NCBI RefSeq assembly: GCF_002845985.1
Contig: NZ_PDFK01000001.1
Span: forward strand, 1,178,001-1,242,000
DNA: 64,000 bases
Reading direction: 5' to 3'
Source: Lysinibacillus fusiformis
GTDB taxonomy: Bacteria > Bacillota > Bacilli > Bacillales_A > Planococcaceae
The translations under genes were made by a program, and so were the position numbers. Shown one piece after another: positions 34,882 to 44,301 of the stretch. The notes beneath the pieces are model-generated. The model worked only from the letters and a program-made list of their open reading frames with translations, searched no databases and was not told where the DNA came from. Numbering within the stretch: position 1 is the first letter of the stretch; every line of letters starts with the position of its first letter.

Positions 34882-35751
34882 TCAACTCCATCGGTTTGCT
34901 AAAAAGCTATTTTCGAAATCATCATATTTTACGCGCTGATTTTCATAGTAGTCATGATTTTGTGCAGTCATTCCTGCTATTAGAGTATTTAAAAATGCTA
35001 TAAGTGCTGGCATAGCATCTATTGTGGACACTTCTTGTTGTTGTTCGTTCACAAAGGTAATGGTTGCATATTGGGTAATAGGTGCAATTTGTGAATCCGT
35101 AATGCCGATAATTTCGCATTTTTTTTCTTGTATTTCAGCTGCAAATTGGATCGGTTCTTTAAAGTAACGGTGGAACGATAAAATAATAACTACGCTATCC
35201 TCATCAATCTCTTGGATTGCACGTATGACCTCACTTGTCTCAAAATTTAACAGTACAACATTTGGTCGCAAAAGATTTAGTGTAAAGTGGAACCATTGTG
35301 CAGCTAAATGAGAGGAGCCAATCCCTGCAATATATATTTTTTTCTTCTCATGGAGCAATACTGAAGCTCGATTAAAATCTTCCTCATCAATGTTTTTAGC
35401 CATATATAAAATGCGAGATGCATCCTTTTCCATAGTCTTTACATAAAAACGTGGATTTTCAAAAAAAGCCTGCTTAGATTGCAAATAATTTTGTAAACTA
35501 CTTTCATTTCCTTTATTAAATAAATGCATTGTCACCTGACGTTGCAATTGTGCATAACCAGATAAGCCTAATGCGTAACAAAAGCGAATAACTGTCGTTT
35601 CACTTACGCCAGCCTTTTCCCCTACATATGAAGCGGAGTGAACTCCTACTATCTGTAAATTTTTTAATATGAATGTAGCTACCTTTTGCTGACTTTTGGA
35701 CAACTCTTGATATTTCTCCTGAATCATTTGCTGAATTGTTTGATTCCCCAT
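34882..35751 (-). CDS. RpiR-family transcriptional regulator (HTH plus SIS)
   Basis: About 289 residues: N-terminal RpiR helix-turn-helix (LSKSQQKVATFILKN, then YVGEKAGVSETTVIRFCYAL) and a C-terminal SIS domain (KKIYIAGIGSSHLAAQWFHF; DEDSVVIILSFHRYFKEP) that normally binds a phosphosugar. Leading an amino-acid racemase operon is unusual for the family. It is probably an autoregulated controller of the four genes behind it. Start ATG at 35751 (MGNQT), after AAAGGATG; upstream codons have no site. Confidence 0.88.
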   Translation of the reverse strand: MGNQTIQQMIQEKYQELSKSQQKVATFILKNLQIVGVHSASYVGEKAGVSETTVIRFCYALGLSGYAQLQRQVTMHLFNKGNESSLQNYLQSKQAFFENPRFYVKTMEKDASRILYMAKNIDEEDFNRASVLLHEKKKIYIAGIGSSHLAAQWFHFTLNLLRPNVVLLNFETSEVIRAIQEIDEDSVVIILSFHRYFKEPIQFAAEIQEKKCEIIGITDSQIAPITQYATITFVNEQQQEVSTIDAMPALIAFLNTLIAGMTAQNHDYYENQRVKYDDFENSFLANRWS

Positions 35752-35848
35752 AAAAGAAGTGCATCCTTTTTTTATTAATATTTGAAGTCTCCGCTTCATT
35801 TTATGTACACTAGCCTAGCACATTTATTTTCTGAATTCAATGTTTTTT

Positions 35849-35867
35849 CTGAAATTTCTATTTTCAG
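35849..35867. promoter_or_regulatory. Candidate operator upstream of the rpiR-type gene
   Basis: Inverted repeat CTGAAA-N7-TTTCAG, about 100 bases before the regulator start, in AT-rich promoter DNA. RpiR proteins bind such dyads; the assignment is tentative. Confidence 0.4.
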
Positions 35868-35999
35868 TACTGTAACAACTCCAAGTCTGACATGTTTACT
35901 CTTTTCATCGACATTTAGCAAATTTCGCTACAGTTCAACTGCCAACCCACTCAACCTATGCTATATTTAAAACCATGGAACTATGAAAGGGTGTTAACA

Positions 36000-38189
36000 A
36001 TGGCAAAGAGCGTAGTAATCGCTGAAAAACCTTCTGTAGCACGTGACATTGCACGTGTACTGAAGTGTAATAAAAAGGGAAATGGTTTCCTTGAAGGAGA
36101 TAAGTATATCGTTACTTGGGCGCTTGGACATCTTGTCACACTAGCTGACCCTGAAAGTTATGATGTGAAATATAAAACGTGGAATCTTGAAGATTTACCA
36201 ATGCTACCTGAACGCTTAAAATTAACAGTTATCAAACAAACTGGGAAACAATTTAATGCGGTCAAAAGTCAGCTTACACGCAATGATGTAAACGAAATTA
36301 TCATTGCAACAGATGCTGGACGTGAGGGTGAATTAGTAGCTCGCTGGATACTCGATAAGGTGAAGATCAAAAAGCCACTAAAACGCTTATGGATTTCCTC
36401 TGTAACAGATAAGGCAATAAAAGATGGCTTTGCTAATCTAAAGCCAGGCAAAGCCTATGATAATCTTTATGCCTCTGCTGTAGCTCGTTCTGAGGCAGAT
36501 TGGTATATCGGGCTCAATGCTACTCGTGCTTTAACTACCCGCTTTAACGCACAGCTGAACTGTGGACGTGTACAAACACCAACTGTAGCAATAATTGCGA
36601 CGCGCGAAGATGAAATTAAAAACTTTAAAGCACAAACTTATTATGGGATTGAAGCACAAACAACGGACAACTTGAAGCTCACTTGGCAAGACCAAAATGG
36701 TAATAGTCGTAGCTTTGATAAAGAAAAAATAGATACGTTGGTAAGAAAACTAGGAAATAGCCATGCCATCGTCGCTGACATTGAAAAAAAACCTAAAAAA
36801 ACATTTGCCCCAGGTCTCTATGATTTAACTGAATTACAGCGTGATGCCAATAAAATCTTTGGCTACTCAGCGAAAGAAACATTGAATATTATGCAAAAGC
36901 TATATGAGCAACATAAAGTATTAACTTATCCACGTACGGATTCTCGCTTTATTTCTCAAGACATTGTAGCCACAATACCTGAACGCTTAAAGGCTTGTGG
37001 TATAGGTGAATATCGCTCCATCGCCAACAAACTGCTTACTAAACCAATCAAGCCAACAAAAGCCTTTGTCGATGATAGCAAGGTATCTGATCACCACGCG
37101 ATTATTCCAACAGAGGGCTATGTGAATTATTCTGCTTTCTCGGATAAAGAACGTAAAATTTATGATCTAGTTGTAAAGCGTTTCCTAGCTGTGCTACTGC
37201 CAGCTTTTGAATATGAACAGCTAACACTTCGTGCAAAAATTGGCGAAGAAAGTTTTATTGCTCGTGGAAAAACGATTTTATTAGCTGGCTGGAAGGAAGT
37301 GTATGAACATCGCTTCGAGGATGAGGACACATCAGATGATGTAAAGGAACAAATACTTCCCCGTATTGATAAAGGAGATATTTTAAAAATAAAACTTCTT
37401 GCTCAAACATCTGGTCAAACAAAGCCACCTGCTCATTTTAATGAAGCCACTTTGTTATCAGCCATGGAAAACCCAGCAAAATATATGGCAACGAGTGATA
37501 AAAAATTAGCCGACACATTAAAATCTACGGGTGGTCTTGGTACAGTGGCAACACGTGCTGACATTATTGATAAGCTTTTTAATTCTTTCTTAATTGAAAA
37601 GCGTGGTGGCAAGGATATTTATATTACCTCTAAAGGTCGTCAACTACTCGACTTAGTGCCAGAGGAATTAAAATCACCTGCGCTCACAGCAGATTGGGAG
37701 CAAAAACTTGAGCTTATTGCAAAGGGCAAGCTAAAAAAGGATGTATTTATTAGCGAGATGAAAAATTATACGAAGGAAATTGTTACGGACATTAAAGGTA
37801 GTGACAAAAAGTATAAGCATGATAATATCTCTACTAAATCCTGCCCAGATTGTGGTAAACCGATGCTCGAGGTGAATGGCAAAAAAGGAAAAATGCTTGT
37901 TTGCCAAGATCGTGAATGTGGTCATCGTAAAAATGTCTCACGTACTACAAATGCACGCTGTCCTCAATGCCATAAAAAATTAGAGCTTCGTGGAGAAGGC
38001 GATGGTCAAATTTTTGTGTGTAAATGTGGTTATCGTGAAAAATTATCGGCCTTTGAGGCAAGACGGAAAAAAGAAGGCGGAGGCAAGGTTGATAAACGCT
38101 CCGTACAAAAGTATTTAAAACAACAAAAAGATGAAGAGCCTGTAAACAACGCCCTTGCTGAAGCATTGAAAGGGTTAAAGCTTGATTAA
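36000..38189 (+). CDS. topB: DNA topoisomerase III
   Basis: Type IA topoisomerase of 729 residues, which relaxes and decatenates DNA. N-terminal Toprim: VVIAEKPSVARDIARVL with Glu9 and IIATDAGREGE with Asp105. The catalytic Tyr310 is in VLTYPRTDSRF. The C-terminal end carries two Cys4 zinc-ribbon-like motifs (CPDCGKPM ... CQDRECGH; CPQCHKK ... CKCGY), as in the Bacillus TopB. GAAAGGGTG gives the start at ATG 36000; an in-frame ATG 14 codons upstream has no site. Monocistronic, with a strong terminator. Confidence 0.96.
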   Translation: MAKSVVIAEKPSVARDIARVLKCNKKGNGFLEGDKYIVTWALGHLVTLADPESYDVKYKTWNLEDLPMLPERLKLTVIKQTGKQFNAVKSQLTRNDVNEIIIATDAGREGELVARWILDKVKIKKPLKRLWISSVTDKAIKDGFANLKPGKAYDNLYASAVARSEADWYIGLNATRALTTRFNAQLNCGRVQTPTVAIIATREDEIKNFKAQTYYGIEAQTTDNLKLTWQDQNGNSRSFDKEKIDTLVRKLGNSHAIVADIEKKPKKTFAPGLYDLTELQRDANKIFGYSAKETLNIMQKLYEQHKVLTYPRTDSRFISQDIVATIPERLKACGIGEYRSIANKLLTKPIKPTKAFVDDSKVSDHHAIIPTEGYVNYSAFSDKERKIYDLVVKRFLAVLLPAFEYEQLTLRAKIGEESFIARGKTILLAGWKEVYEHRFEDEDTSDDVKEQILPRIDKGDILKIKLLAQTSGQTKPPAHFNEATLLSAMENPAKYMATSDKKLADTLKSTGGLGTVATRADIIDKLFNSFLIEKRGGKDIYITSKGRQLLDLVPEELKSPALTADWEQKLELIAKGKLKKDVFISEMKNYTKEIVTDIKGSDKKYKHDNISTKSCPDCGKPMLEVNGKKGKMLVCQDRECGHRKNVSRTTNARCPQCHKKLELRGEGDGQIFVCKCGYREKLSAFEARRKKEGGGKVDKRSVQKYLKQQKDEEPVNNALAEALKGLKLD

Positions 38190-38194
38190 TGAAC

Positions 38195-38229
38195 AAGAGC
38201 AAATTCACATTTAGTGTGAATTTGCTCTT
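38195..38229 (+). terminator. Terminator of topB
   Basis: Perfect 15-bp stem AAGAGCAAATTCACA (38195-38209) / TGTGAATTTGCTCTT (38215-38229), five-base loop, then TTCTT. Confidence 0.92.
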
Positions 38230-38301
38230 TTCTTATGCATATTCATTCCATCTAAACATATCTTGAATTGACTGAATATTCTATCTTAAAGGAGGTTTTT
38301 A

Positions 38302-38418
38302 ATGGAGGCAAAAAATTTTAGACCACGTAATGTGATTTTTATGACGATTGTTGTTGGTGTATCTGTATTAATTGGCCAAGCTATTTATGTCCTGTTTATT
38401 GATGCACCTTTCCAATAA
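38302..38418 (+). CDS. Small membrane protein, 38 residues
   Basis: MEAKNFRPRNVIFMTIVVGV begins the product, continuing to a C-terminal VLFIDAPFQ. A basic hydrophilic head is followed by one membrane helix (about residues 11-33) and a short tail. A near-perfect AAAGGAGG lies 6-8 bases before the ATG, strong evidence of translation for so short a frame. I do not recognise a family. It stands alone between the topB terminator and the convergent glycosyltransferase gene. Confidence 0.7.
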   Translation: MEAKNFRPRNVIFMTIVVGVSVLIGQAIYVLFIDAPFQ

Positions 38419-38424
38419 AAGGAT

Positions 38425-39495
38425 TTATACCCCTAATTGATTGCGTAAGTATTTTTCGTTATCCTTTATTTCGGGATGGTTTGGTTTCCATTTTTGTGCC
38501 TCTAGATTATGCTGATAGGCATTTTCAAATAACCGTAGCTCCCTATATAACAGACTTAATTGTAAATGAGGAAGCCATGTGGAGTAACAACGTTTTTGGA
38601 TCGTCATTGAATAGACAGGAGCTTGTTGCAAAGCTTGAGAATACCAGTAAATAGCCTCTTTATGTTTTGATTGCTCCATAAAAAATTGGCCCATACGGCA
38701 ACATGCTTCTGGCTTTGGTCGATCATATAAGAAGGATTGCAAAATAGCTTGCTGTGCTTGTTGATCATCGTGTAGTCGACGATAGCACTCCCCTACATGT
38801 AAACAAGCCTCAATACGATCATCTGTAGTACCTATATCGCTATCCAAAAATAGATGATATTGATTAATCGCCTCCACATAACGTTGATGTTGTTTCAATT
38901 CATTCGCATAATAAAATATGTCTCTTGCTGAAAGCGAATGTCCCTCCCTTATTAACCCCTCATAAATACGAATAGGACGATGAATATCTTTTTTTACTGG
39001 TAAGTGCGTGACAGCGATATCACTATGATAGAGCTGACCAGATACCTTTAAATTTTCATGGACAGCTCCCTCCCATTGAAAATGATTCGCTCTTTTTACA
39101 AGACGATACTTTCGTTCACTACACTCCACTACGCCATCTTGATCAAGCGTTAGGTAATAATCCATCGTTACAGCATCAACAGATGGATATAAAGAGTGCT
39201 TTAGTTGACTCAACTTGTGCTGGTCTTCCTGTGTCATGACGTCATCTGCATCGAGCCATAAAATATAATCCTTTGTTGCCTGTTGAAAGGAGAAATTTCG
39301 TGCCTTGGCAAAATGATCACACCAGGGAAAATCGTAAATTCGAGAGGTATAACTTTGGACAATATCCTTCGTACGATCAGTCGATCCTGTATCAATGATA
39401 TTAATCTCATCCACTATATGCTGAACCGAATCTAAGCATCTTTCAATCGTACATTGTGCGTTTCTAACAATCATACATAAACTAATCGTTAACAT
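38425..39495 (-). CDS. Family 2 glycosyltransferase with C-terminal TPR-like repeats
   Basis: About 356 residues. The N-terminal GT-A domain begins LTISLCMIVRNAQCTIERCL, with IIDTGSTDRTKDIV and the metal-binding WLDADDVMT (about 85-93). From about residue 185 on the chain has helical repeats of TPR character (VEAINQYHLFLDSD, HVGECYRRLHDDQQA, FFMEQSKHKEAIYWYSQALQ). Such SunS/YtcC-like enzymes glycosylate peptides or surface polymers; the acceptor is unknown. ATG 39495 follows AAAAGGAGG. Confidence 0.85.
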   Translation of the reverse strand: MLTISLCMIVRNAQCTIERCLDSVQHIVDEINIIDTGSTDRTKDIVQSYTSRIYDFPWCDHFAKARNFSFQQATKDYILWLDADDVMTQEDQHKLSQLKHSLYPSVDAVTMDYYLTLDQDGVVECSERKYRLVKRANHFQWEGAVHENLKVSGQLYHSDIAVTHLPVKKDIHRPIRIYEGLIREGHSLSARDIFYYANELKQHQRYVEAINQYHLFLDSDIGTTDDRIEACLHVGECYRRLHDDQQAQQAILQSFLYDRPKPEACCRMGQFFMEQSKHKEAIYWYSQALQQAPVYSMTIQKRCYSTWLPHLQLSLLYRELRLFENAYQHNLEAQKWKPNHPEIKDNEKYLRNQLGV

Positions 39496-39596
39496 CTGTC
39501 CCCTCCTTTTCATAAAGTAATATATGCTAATGCCACATTTTATCGAAACGATTTTATAAATTTCTTACCCATCTTTATGATTTATCATATAAAAAC

Positions 39597-39626
39597 AAAA
39601 ACGAACGTGTGTCCACGTTCGTTTTT
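39597..39626. terminator. Bidirectional terminator between helicase-partner and glycosyltransferase genes
   Basis: Perfect 13-bp stem AAAAACGAACGTG (39597-39609) / CACGTTCGTTTTT (39614-39626) with a TGTC loop. It ends the helicase operon on the minus strand. Confidence 0.9.
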
Positions 39627-39652
39627 GTTCTGGCTTTTGAATACCAGTTGAA

Positions 39653-40405
39653 TTAAGTTAAATATTGCTCACGCCATGTTAACTGTTCTTTGTCTGTAAG
39701 CTGTTGCTCTAAATGATGATCCCATTGATTAAGTAATGTATTCCACACTCGTACAAAGAGTAGATCCTGCTCCCTATCATAAAGAACAAATTCTAAACAT
39801 GGACTATCATTAATTTGTTGGGCTTCTGTTTGAACAATTTTTGAGATGATTTTTTGGGAGTTCTCTTCCCCCTCTGCGTTCACTTCTTGTAATGCAGCTA
39901 TCACTAGCGACTCCTCAAACTGCTCCTGTTGTTCAGCCTCTTTATCGATATAACGGTATAGCTCTGGTAATTCATCATATTCATCATTATTTGTATCAAT
40001 TGTGAGAAATGATTGGTGGCAGGGGCTAAAGTAAAGTGTAGATGTTTCTACTTCTAACTCCTCTTCAAAAATCCCCCGTTCTAGCTGCTGTTGCCCTTTT
40101 TCAGTTAGCCTATAAAACTGTTCCTCGCTCTTTACAAGATTTACGCGAATCATTAAAGAAACTAAGTCATCAATAAATAGCGGGTCGACCAGTAATAGCT
40201 CACTCAATTCCTGGGCACTTCCAAAATCAGCCTCCTGAATACTTAACAGTAACATAGTCATTAAAACATCCATTGTTGAACGCCTAACTGGCTCATAGGT
40301 CACACTGACCGTTCGAATAGGAATACACCATTCAGCGGTTTTGACAATCTTTATATTGCGATTTTGTTGAAGTTCACGCATTAGTCGTTGTTGTAATTTT
40401 GACAC
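39653..40405 (-). CDS. Unrecognised protein paired with the SF1 helicase
   Basis: 250 residues, soluble, acidic C-terminal half. Residues about 45-110 look like a winged-helix fold (MDVLMTMLLLSIQEADFGSA, then LLVDPLFIDDLVSLMIRVNLVK and FYRLTEKGQQQLERG), the last part like a wing and recognition helix of marR-type domains. The C-terminal part (LEFVLYDREQDLLFVRVWN) looks like a beta-hairpin domain. The GTG start lies directly after the helicase stop, so the two are probably co-translated and may form a complex. I do not recognise a named family. Confidence 0.65.
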   Translation of the reverse strand: MSKLQQRLMRELQQNRNIKIVKTAEWCIPIRTVSVTYEPVRRSTMDVLMTMLLLSIQEADFGSAQELSELLLVDPLFIDDLVSLMIRVNLVKSEEQFYRLTEKGQQQLERGIFEEELEVETSTLYFSPCHQSFLTIDTNNDEYDELPELYRYIDKEAEQQEQFEESLVIAALQEVNAEGEENSQKIISKIVQTEAQQINDSPCLEFVLYDREQDLLFVRVWNTLLNQWDHHLEQQLTDKEQLTWREQYLT

Positions 40406-40406
40406 T

Positions 40407-43400
40407 CTACATCACCAATCCTTCATGATTACGCAAGCCATCGTAGGATTTTACTGTGTTTAATAAATTGGTATACATTTCTCTTGTATCTTGATGCTTT
40501 GCACGCTTCGCAAACATCTCGGCACTTCCTACAAGTAGAAGTAACTCTCGGGCACGAGATAGCGCAACATTTAAACGACGATAATCTCTGGCAAAACCAA
40601 TATCCCCGCCTTTAGGTGTATTACGAACCATACTCACTAAAATGACATCCATTTCCATCCCCTGAAACTTATCGACAGTACCTGTTCTAAACTGCAAGTG
40701 TGGTAGCTGTAATTCCTGTTGCAGCAGACGATTGATTTTCTTTACCTGCTCACCGTAGAAACTAATGACACCTACGCTTTTCAGAGCATCGTGCGGCATA
40801 CGACCTGCTTCTTTTGCCGCCTTCACTGCCTCATTAAGATCTACTAAGATACGGCGAATCGTTTGTAATTCCCCTTCGTTATAACGACTCGTTCCACCTT
40901 TTACCTGCTCCTCTAAAAAAGGCTTCTCCGTTGGCATATCAATCCATAGTAAATGATCATTACGTTTTACAAATTGACCCTCTAAGCCATGATCTCTTGC
41001 TGCATCTGAATCTGGCAACCCACATTGTAATCCATTTTCTTCTTTCGCATAAAATGGTGTGATACTTTGCATGATTTTCTCATGCATACGGTATTGTAAT
41101 GCTAGCATTTGTTTATGTGTTGGAGGCAAATTATTAAATAAACGCTCAAATAATGATTCACGCAACAGATTTTTTAATTCCTGTGCACCTTCAAAGTTTG
41201 GATTTTCTTCTAGCATTGCCTTCAATGTTTCCTCCAGCGTATCATCCCCAAGTAATGGTGGAAGCTGATGATGGTCACCTACTAAAATAACTTTTTTCCC
41301 CTTAAGCATTGGTAACAATAATTCTGGTGGCGTTGCCTTTGAAACTTCATCAATAATGACCACATCAAAAGTTGGGTAATTCTCCATAAACTCTTTACTA
41401 GCGGAAGCTACACATGTTGTTCCGATAACGTTCGCATGACGTACATATAATTTTCGAATTTCATCTAAATCATACTCTGTTGCGTTTTGTAGTTTTTCAC
41501 GCCATTGTTCTTGTAGTTTTTGGCGAAGAGGTAGCTGCTTTTGCTGCCGCTGTAATGCTTCAATGGCCTGTTTAGAAGTTTGAATAGCTTCCAGCACCTC
41601 TTCAGCAGTACGTTCTGGCGTAGATTGTAAAAGCTGTGTATAAACTGCTAGTTGCTTTTCTTTCTTTAATCCAGCAATATTAATGTCCTTTATACGCTCT
41701 TCCATTTGTGTTAGCTGCTGCTCCACTTCCTGTAAGCTAGTTGTGACAGTCTGTAAAGAGGCTTGCTTCGGAACTAGTTGTACTTTCGCCTGTTCCACTG
41801 CCTCAAGCTGTTGCTTTGCTTGTTGAAGAGACTCCCGAGCTTGTGAGGTAAGAATCTTTAAATATTCTACAGATTCTTCTGGCTCCTCAGTAATCTGGAA
41901 GGCGTTTGCTAATTGTTGTAAACGCTCTGTATGCTGTAAAAATGGTTGGAGTTGACGCTGTAAACTTTGCACATCAAAGCTAGTGATTGCACATTCCTGA
42001 TGAATCAAAGTCACTAGATTTTTACGGAAAGATTCAAATTCCCGATCTTTATGCTCTTGTTGTTGCTTTAGTGCTACTCCCTTTTGCCAAACGAAATCAC
42101 GACGCATATATAGCCCAAGCAGATAACTCTCTAGAACATCAGTTGCTGGTAATTGACCATCCTGAAAAGCCGTGTTCAGCTCTGCGAATACTCCTGTGAG
42201 GTTTTGCAGAGAAAATGATTGTACGGGTTGTAATCTACTTTTAGCAAGGGCTCGTTCCTTCACTTCATGAATAACTAAAGCCTCTAACTTGGCAATCGCC
42301 TTTTGGAGGCGAGCATTGATCGTTGACCATGCCTCTAAATCTTTCGCATCTTCCAAATGCTGCAAGCGACTCATTTGCTGAGAAAGTACATGGGAAGGGC
42401 GAATTTGATAGTGCTGTAAAAATCGCTCGATAAGCTCAAACGAAGTTAAGGTGTAGATATACTTTTGAGCTTCCTTCATAATGACTAGACGCTTACTTTC
42501 GATTTCATATTTCTGTTGTATTTCTTGAAATTGCTGAGTTAACTGCTGCTTTTGTTCTTGTAGTTCTTTATACTGAGCAGCCGCTTCTAATTGTTCCACT
42601 TTTTCTGTAGTTTCCTGAATCGTACACTGTAGTTGCTCGACCGAGGGATAATCAGCAAGTGTCTGTTCAAGCTGCTGTACAATTGGTTCGATTTGTGCGA
42701 GCTGTTTCTCATAATGCTCTTTTTGTGCTTCACATGTTTGTTGCTCTGTTTTAGCAGCCTTCAATTCTTTTTTTAATGCTTGAATCTCCTGCTGTAGAAT
42801 GGGTTCTTCAATTGCTGCTTGCTCTTTTGCGGCAATTTCCTGAGTTAATTGTTCTAGCCACTGCTCCAATTTTTCTAGTTCATCTTCTGCTTTTGCAAGA
42901 TTGGCTTTTAGCTCTAGCTCGCGTTCTGGAAATATTGCTATTGTCTCTTCGATTGCAGCCAGTGTTTGTTCACGCCATTGGAGAGCGACATTTTCCTCTA
43001 TGAATTTTTTGCCTTCTTCCTCGATACTTTCCGTTCTTCCATAGCGTAAAATTCGAATTTCTTGATTGGCTAGCAAACGTCCTAATGCATTGTCGACGGC
43101 TAAATTTGATTGTGATGCTACTAGTGTTTTTAAGCCCGCCTTGACATTTTGCTGACAAATCTCTGAGATGACAGTCGTTTTTCCCGTTCCTGGAGGACCT
43201 TGTATGACATACAAATCCTCAACAGATAATGCACCTAATACTGCTCGTCTTTGATATTCATTTAAATTATTTTGAAACGTAATATCTTCTCGTAGCTTGG
43301 ACGCTCGGACTGTTGGGCGCCGTTCAAACAGGATAGTTTCTAAATTAGGGTTAACTGCCTCACCCTTCTCTAGCTTTGTGAAGCCATTTCGTAATCTTCG

Positions 43401-44189
43401 AATTTGACTTAAGGTCGCAAAATTACTAAAGCTTGCTTGCTTCGAACGAAGATTCAGCTGATCCTTACGAGCCATTTCCTGTATAAAAGGCTTTAAATCA
43501 ATTTCAATCGTTTGTTTTCCTGCATTCGCCTTTAAAACTTGCCCAATTTCACCACGAACCCCTTGAATACTTACACTTAAACCCTCTAACTTTTTCCACT
43601 CTTTACTCTTTATGTAGGGACAAACAATCGTTAAGCGTGTAAAGTCTTCGTTGAAGTAGCTTTGCTTAAATTCTGTATGAATATCGTCAATCGTTGCATC
43701 ACGTTCTTGAATTTTTAAATAGCCTTCCCAGCTAGCTATACGTTTTTTTACATATTCTGTGCGTTCTTCCGCTATCGGTAACTGCCTTATTTTTGTATGA
43801 AGCTCCAGTGGAATGCCTGCTCCATTGTTAGGCTTTGTGACAAATTGTAATGCGGCTGCTAGGCGGCGATTTGTATTGATAGGACCACGCATATGCACAA
43901 AACGAATATTAGTCGCCAACAAACCTTCTAGCTTCAGCACACAATCCATAATGACTGTTTTTTCCGCAAGTAAATCGCTTAATTTTTCATTGTCCTCCGC
44001 ATTAAAATAGATGGATAAAAAGGTTTCACCAACTTTTTTTGCTTTGCGTTTTTCAATGTAAACAGTAAAAGATCTTTGTAACGTAAAAAAGGCATGCTCG
44101 TTTGCTGAGCATTCCTCTACCGCTTCCTTCGCCTTATTGGTCAAAATAAGACTACAGCGTTGTTTTTCTAGTAAAGCTATGTCCTGCAT
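40407..44189 (-). CDS. Large SF1 (UPF1/DNA2-like) helicase with long coiled-coil insertion
   Basis: About 1260 residues. An N-terminal domain of about 300 residues precedes helicase motifs: Q-motif region and Walker A VIQGPPGTGKTTV (about 329-341), motif II VVIIDEVSKATPPELL, motif III LVGDHHQLPPLL, and motifs V/VI TVDKFQGMEMDVILVSMVRN and RRLNVALSRARELLLLVG. Between motifs Ia and II about 500 residues are Gln/Glu/Lys-rich coiled coil (about 410-905). The organisation resembles UPF1/Dna2-type AAA-domain helicases. Start MQDIALLEKQ, 7 bases after GGGAGGGAGG. It is first in a two-gene unit. Substrate (RNA or DNA) and role unknown. Confidence 0.88.
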   Translation of the reverse strand: MQDIALLEKQRCSLILTNKAKEAVEECSANEHAFFTLQRSFTVYIEKRKAKKVGETFLSIYFNAEDNEKLSDLLAEKTVIMDCVLKLEGLLATNIRFVHMRGPINTNRRLAAALQFVTKPNNGAGIPLELHTKIRQLPIAEERTEYVKKRIASWEGYLKIQERDATIDDIHTEFKQSYFNEDFTRLTIVCPYIKSKEWKKLEGLSVSIQGVRGEIGQVLKANAGKQTIEIDLKPFIQEMARKDQLNLRSKQASFSNFATLSQIRRLRNGFTKLEKGEAVNPNLETILFERRPTVRASKLREDITFQNNLNEYQRRAVLGALSVEDLYVIQGPPGTGKTTVISEICQQNVKAGLKTLVASQSNLAVDNALGRLLANQEIRILRYGRTESIEEEGKKFIEENVALQWREQTLAAIEETIAIFPERELELKANLAKAEDELEKLEQWLEQLTQEIAAKEQAAIEEPILQQEIQALKKELKAAKTEQQTCEAQKEHYEKQLAQIEPIVQQLEQTLADYPSVEQLQCTIQETTEKVEQLEAAAQYKELQEQKQQLTQQFQEIQQKYEIESKRLVIMKEAQKYIYTLTSFELIERFLQHYQIRPSHVLSQQMSRLQHLEDAKDLEAWSTINARLQKAIAKLEALVIHEVKERALAKSRLQPVQSFSLQNLTGVFAELNTAFQDGQLPATDVLESYLLGLYMRRDFVWQKGVALKQQQEHKDREFESFRKNLVTLIHQECAITSFDVQSLQRQLQPFLQHTERLQQLANAFQITEEPEESVEYLKILTSQARESLQQAKQQLEAVEQAKVQLVPKQASLQTVTTSLQEVEQQLTQMEERIKDINIAGLKKEKQLAVYTQLLQSTPERTAEEVLEAIQTSKQAIEALQRQQKQLPLRQKLQEQWREKLQNATEYDLDEIRKLYVRHANVIGTTCVASASKEFMENYPTFDVVIIDEVSKATPPELLLPMLKGKKVILVGDHHQLPPLLGDDTLEETLKAMLEENPNFEGAQELKNLLRESLFERLFNNLPPTHKQMLALQYRMHEKIMQSITPFYAKEENGLQCGLPDSDAARDHGLEGQFVKRNDHLLWIDMPTEKPFLEEQVKGGTSRYNEGELQTIRRILVDLNEAVKAAKEAGRMPHDALKSVGVISFYGEQVKKINRLLQQELQLPHLQFRTGTVDKFQGMEMDVILVSMVRNTPKGGDIGFARDYRRLNVALSRARELLLLVGSAEMFAKRAKHQDTREMYTNLLNTVKSYDGLRNHEGLVM

Positions 44190-44261
44190 GAGCAGCCCTC
44201 CCTCCCGAGTCACTAAAGTTTTATTTTAGCACATCCTAAAAGAATACTTACAAAGAAAAAT

Positions 44262-44297
44262 CCCCTGCACAGTGATTTCTTACCACCGTACAAGGGC
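44262..44297 (-). terminator. Terminator of the flavin reductase-type gene
   Basis: Imperfect stem CCCTTGTACGGTG / CACTGTGCAGGGG on the minus strand, followed by ATTTTTC. Confidence 0.7.
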
Positions 44298-44301
44298 TAT
44301 C

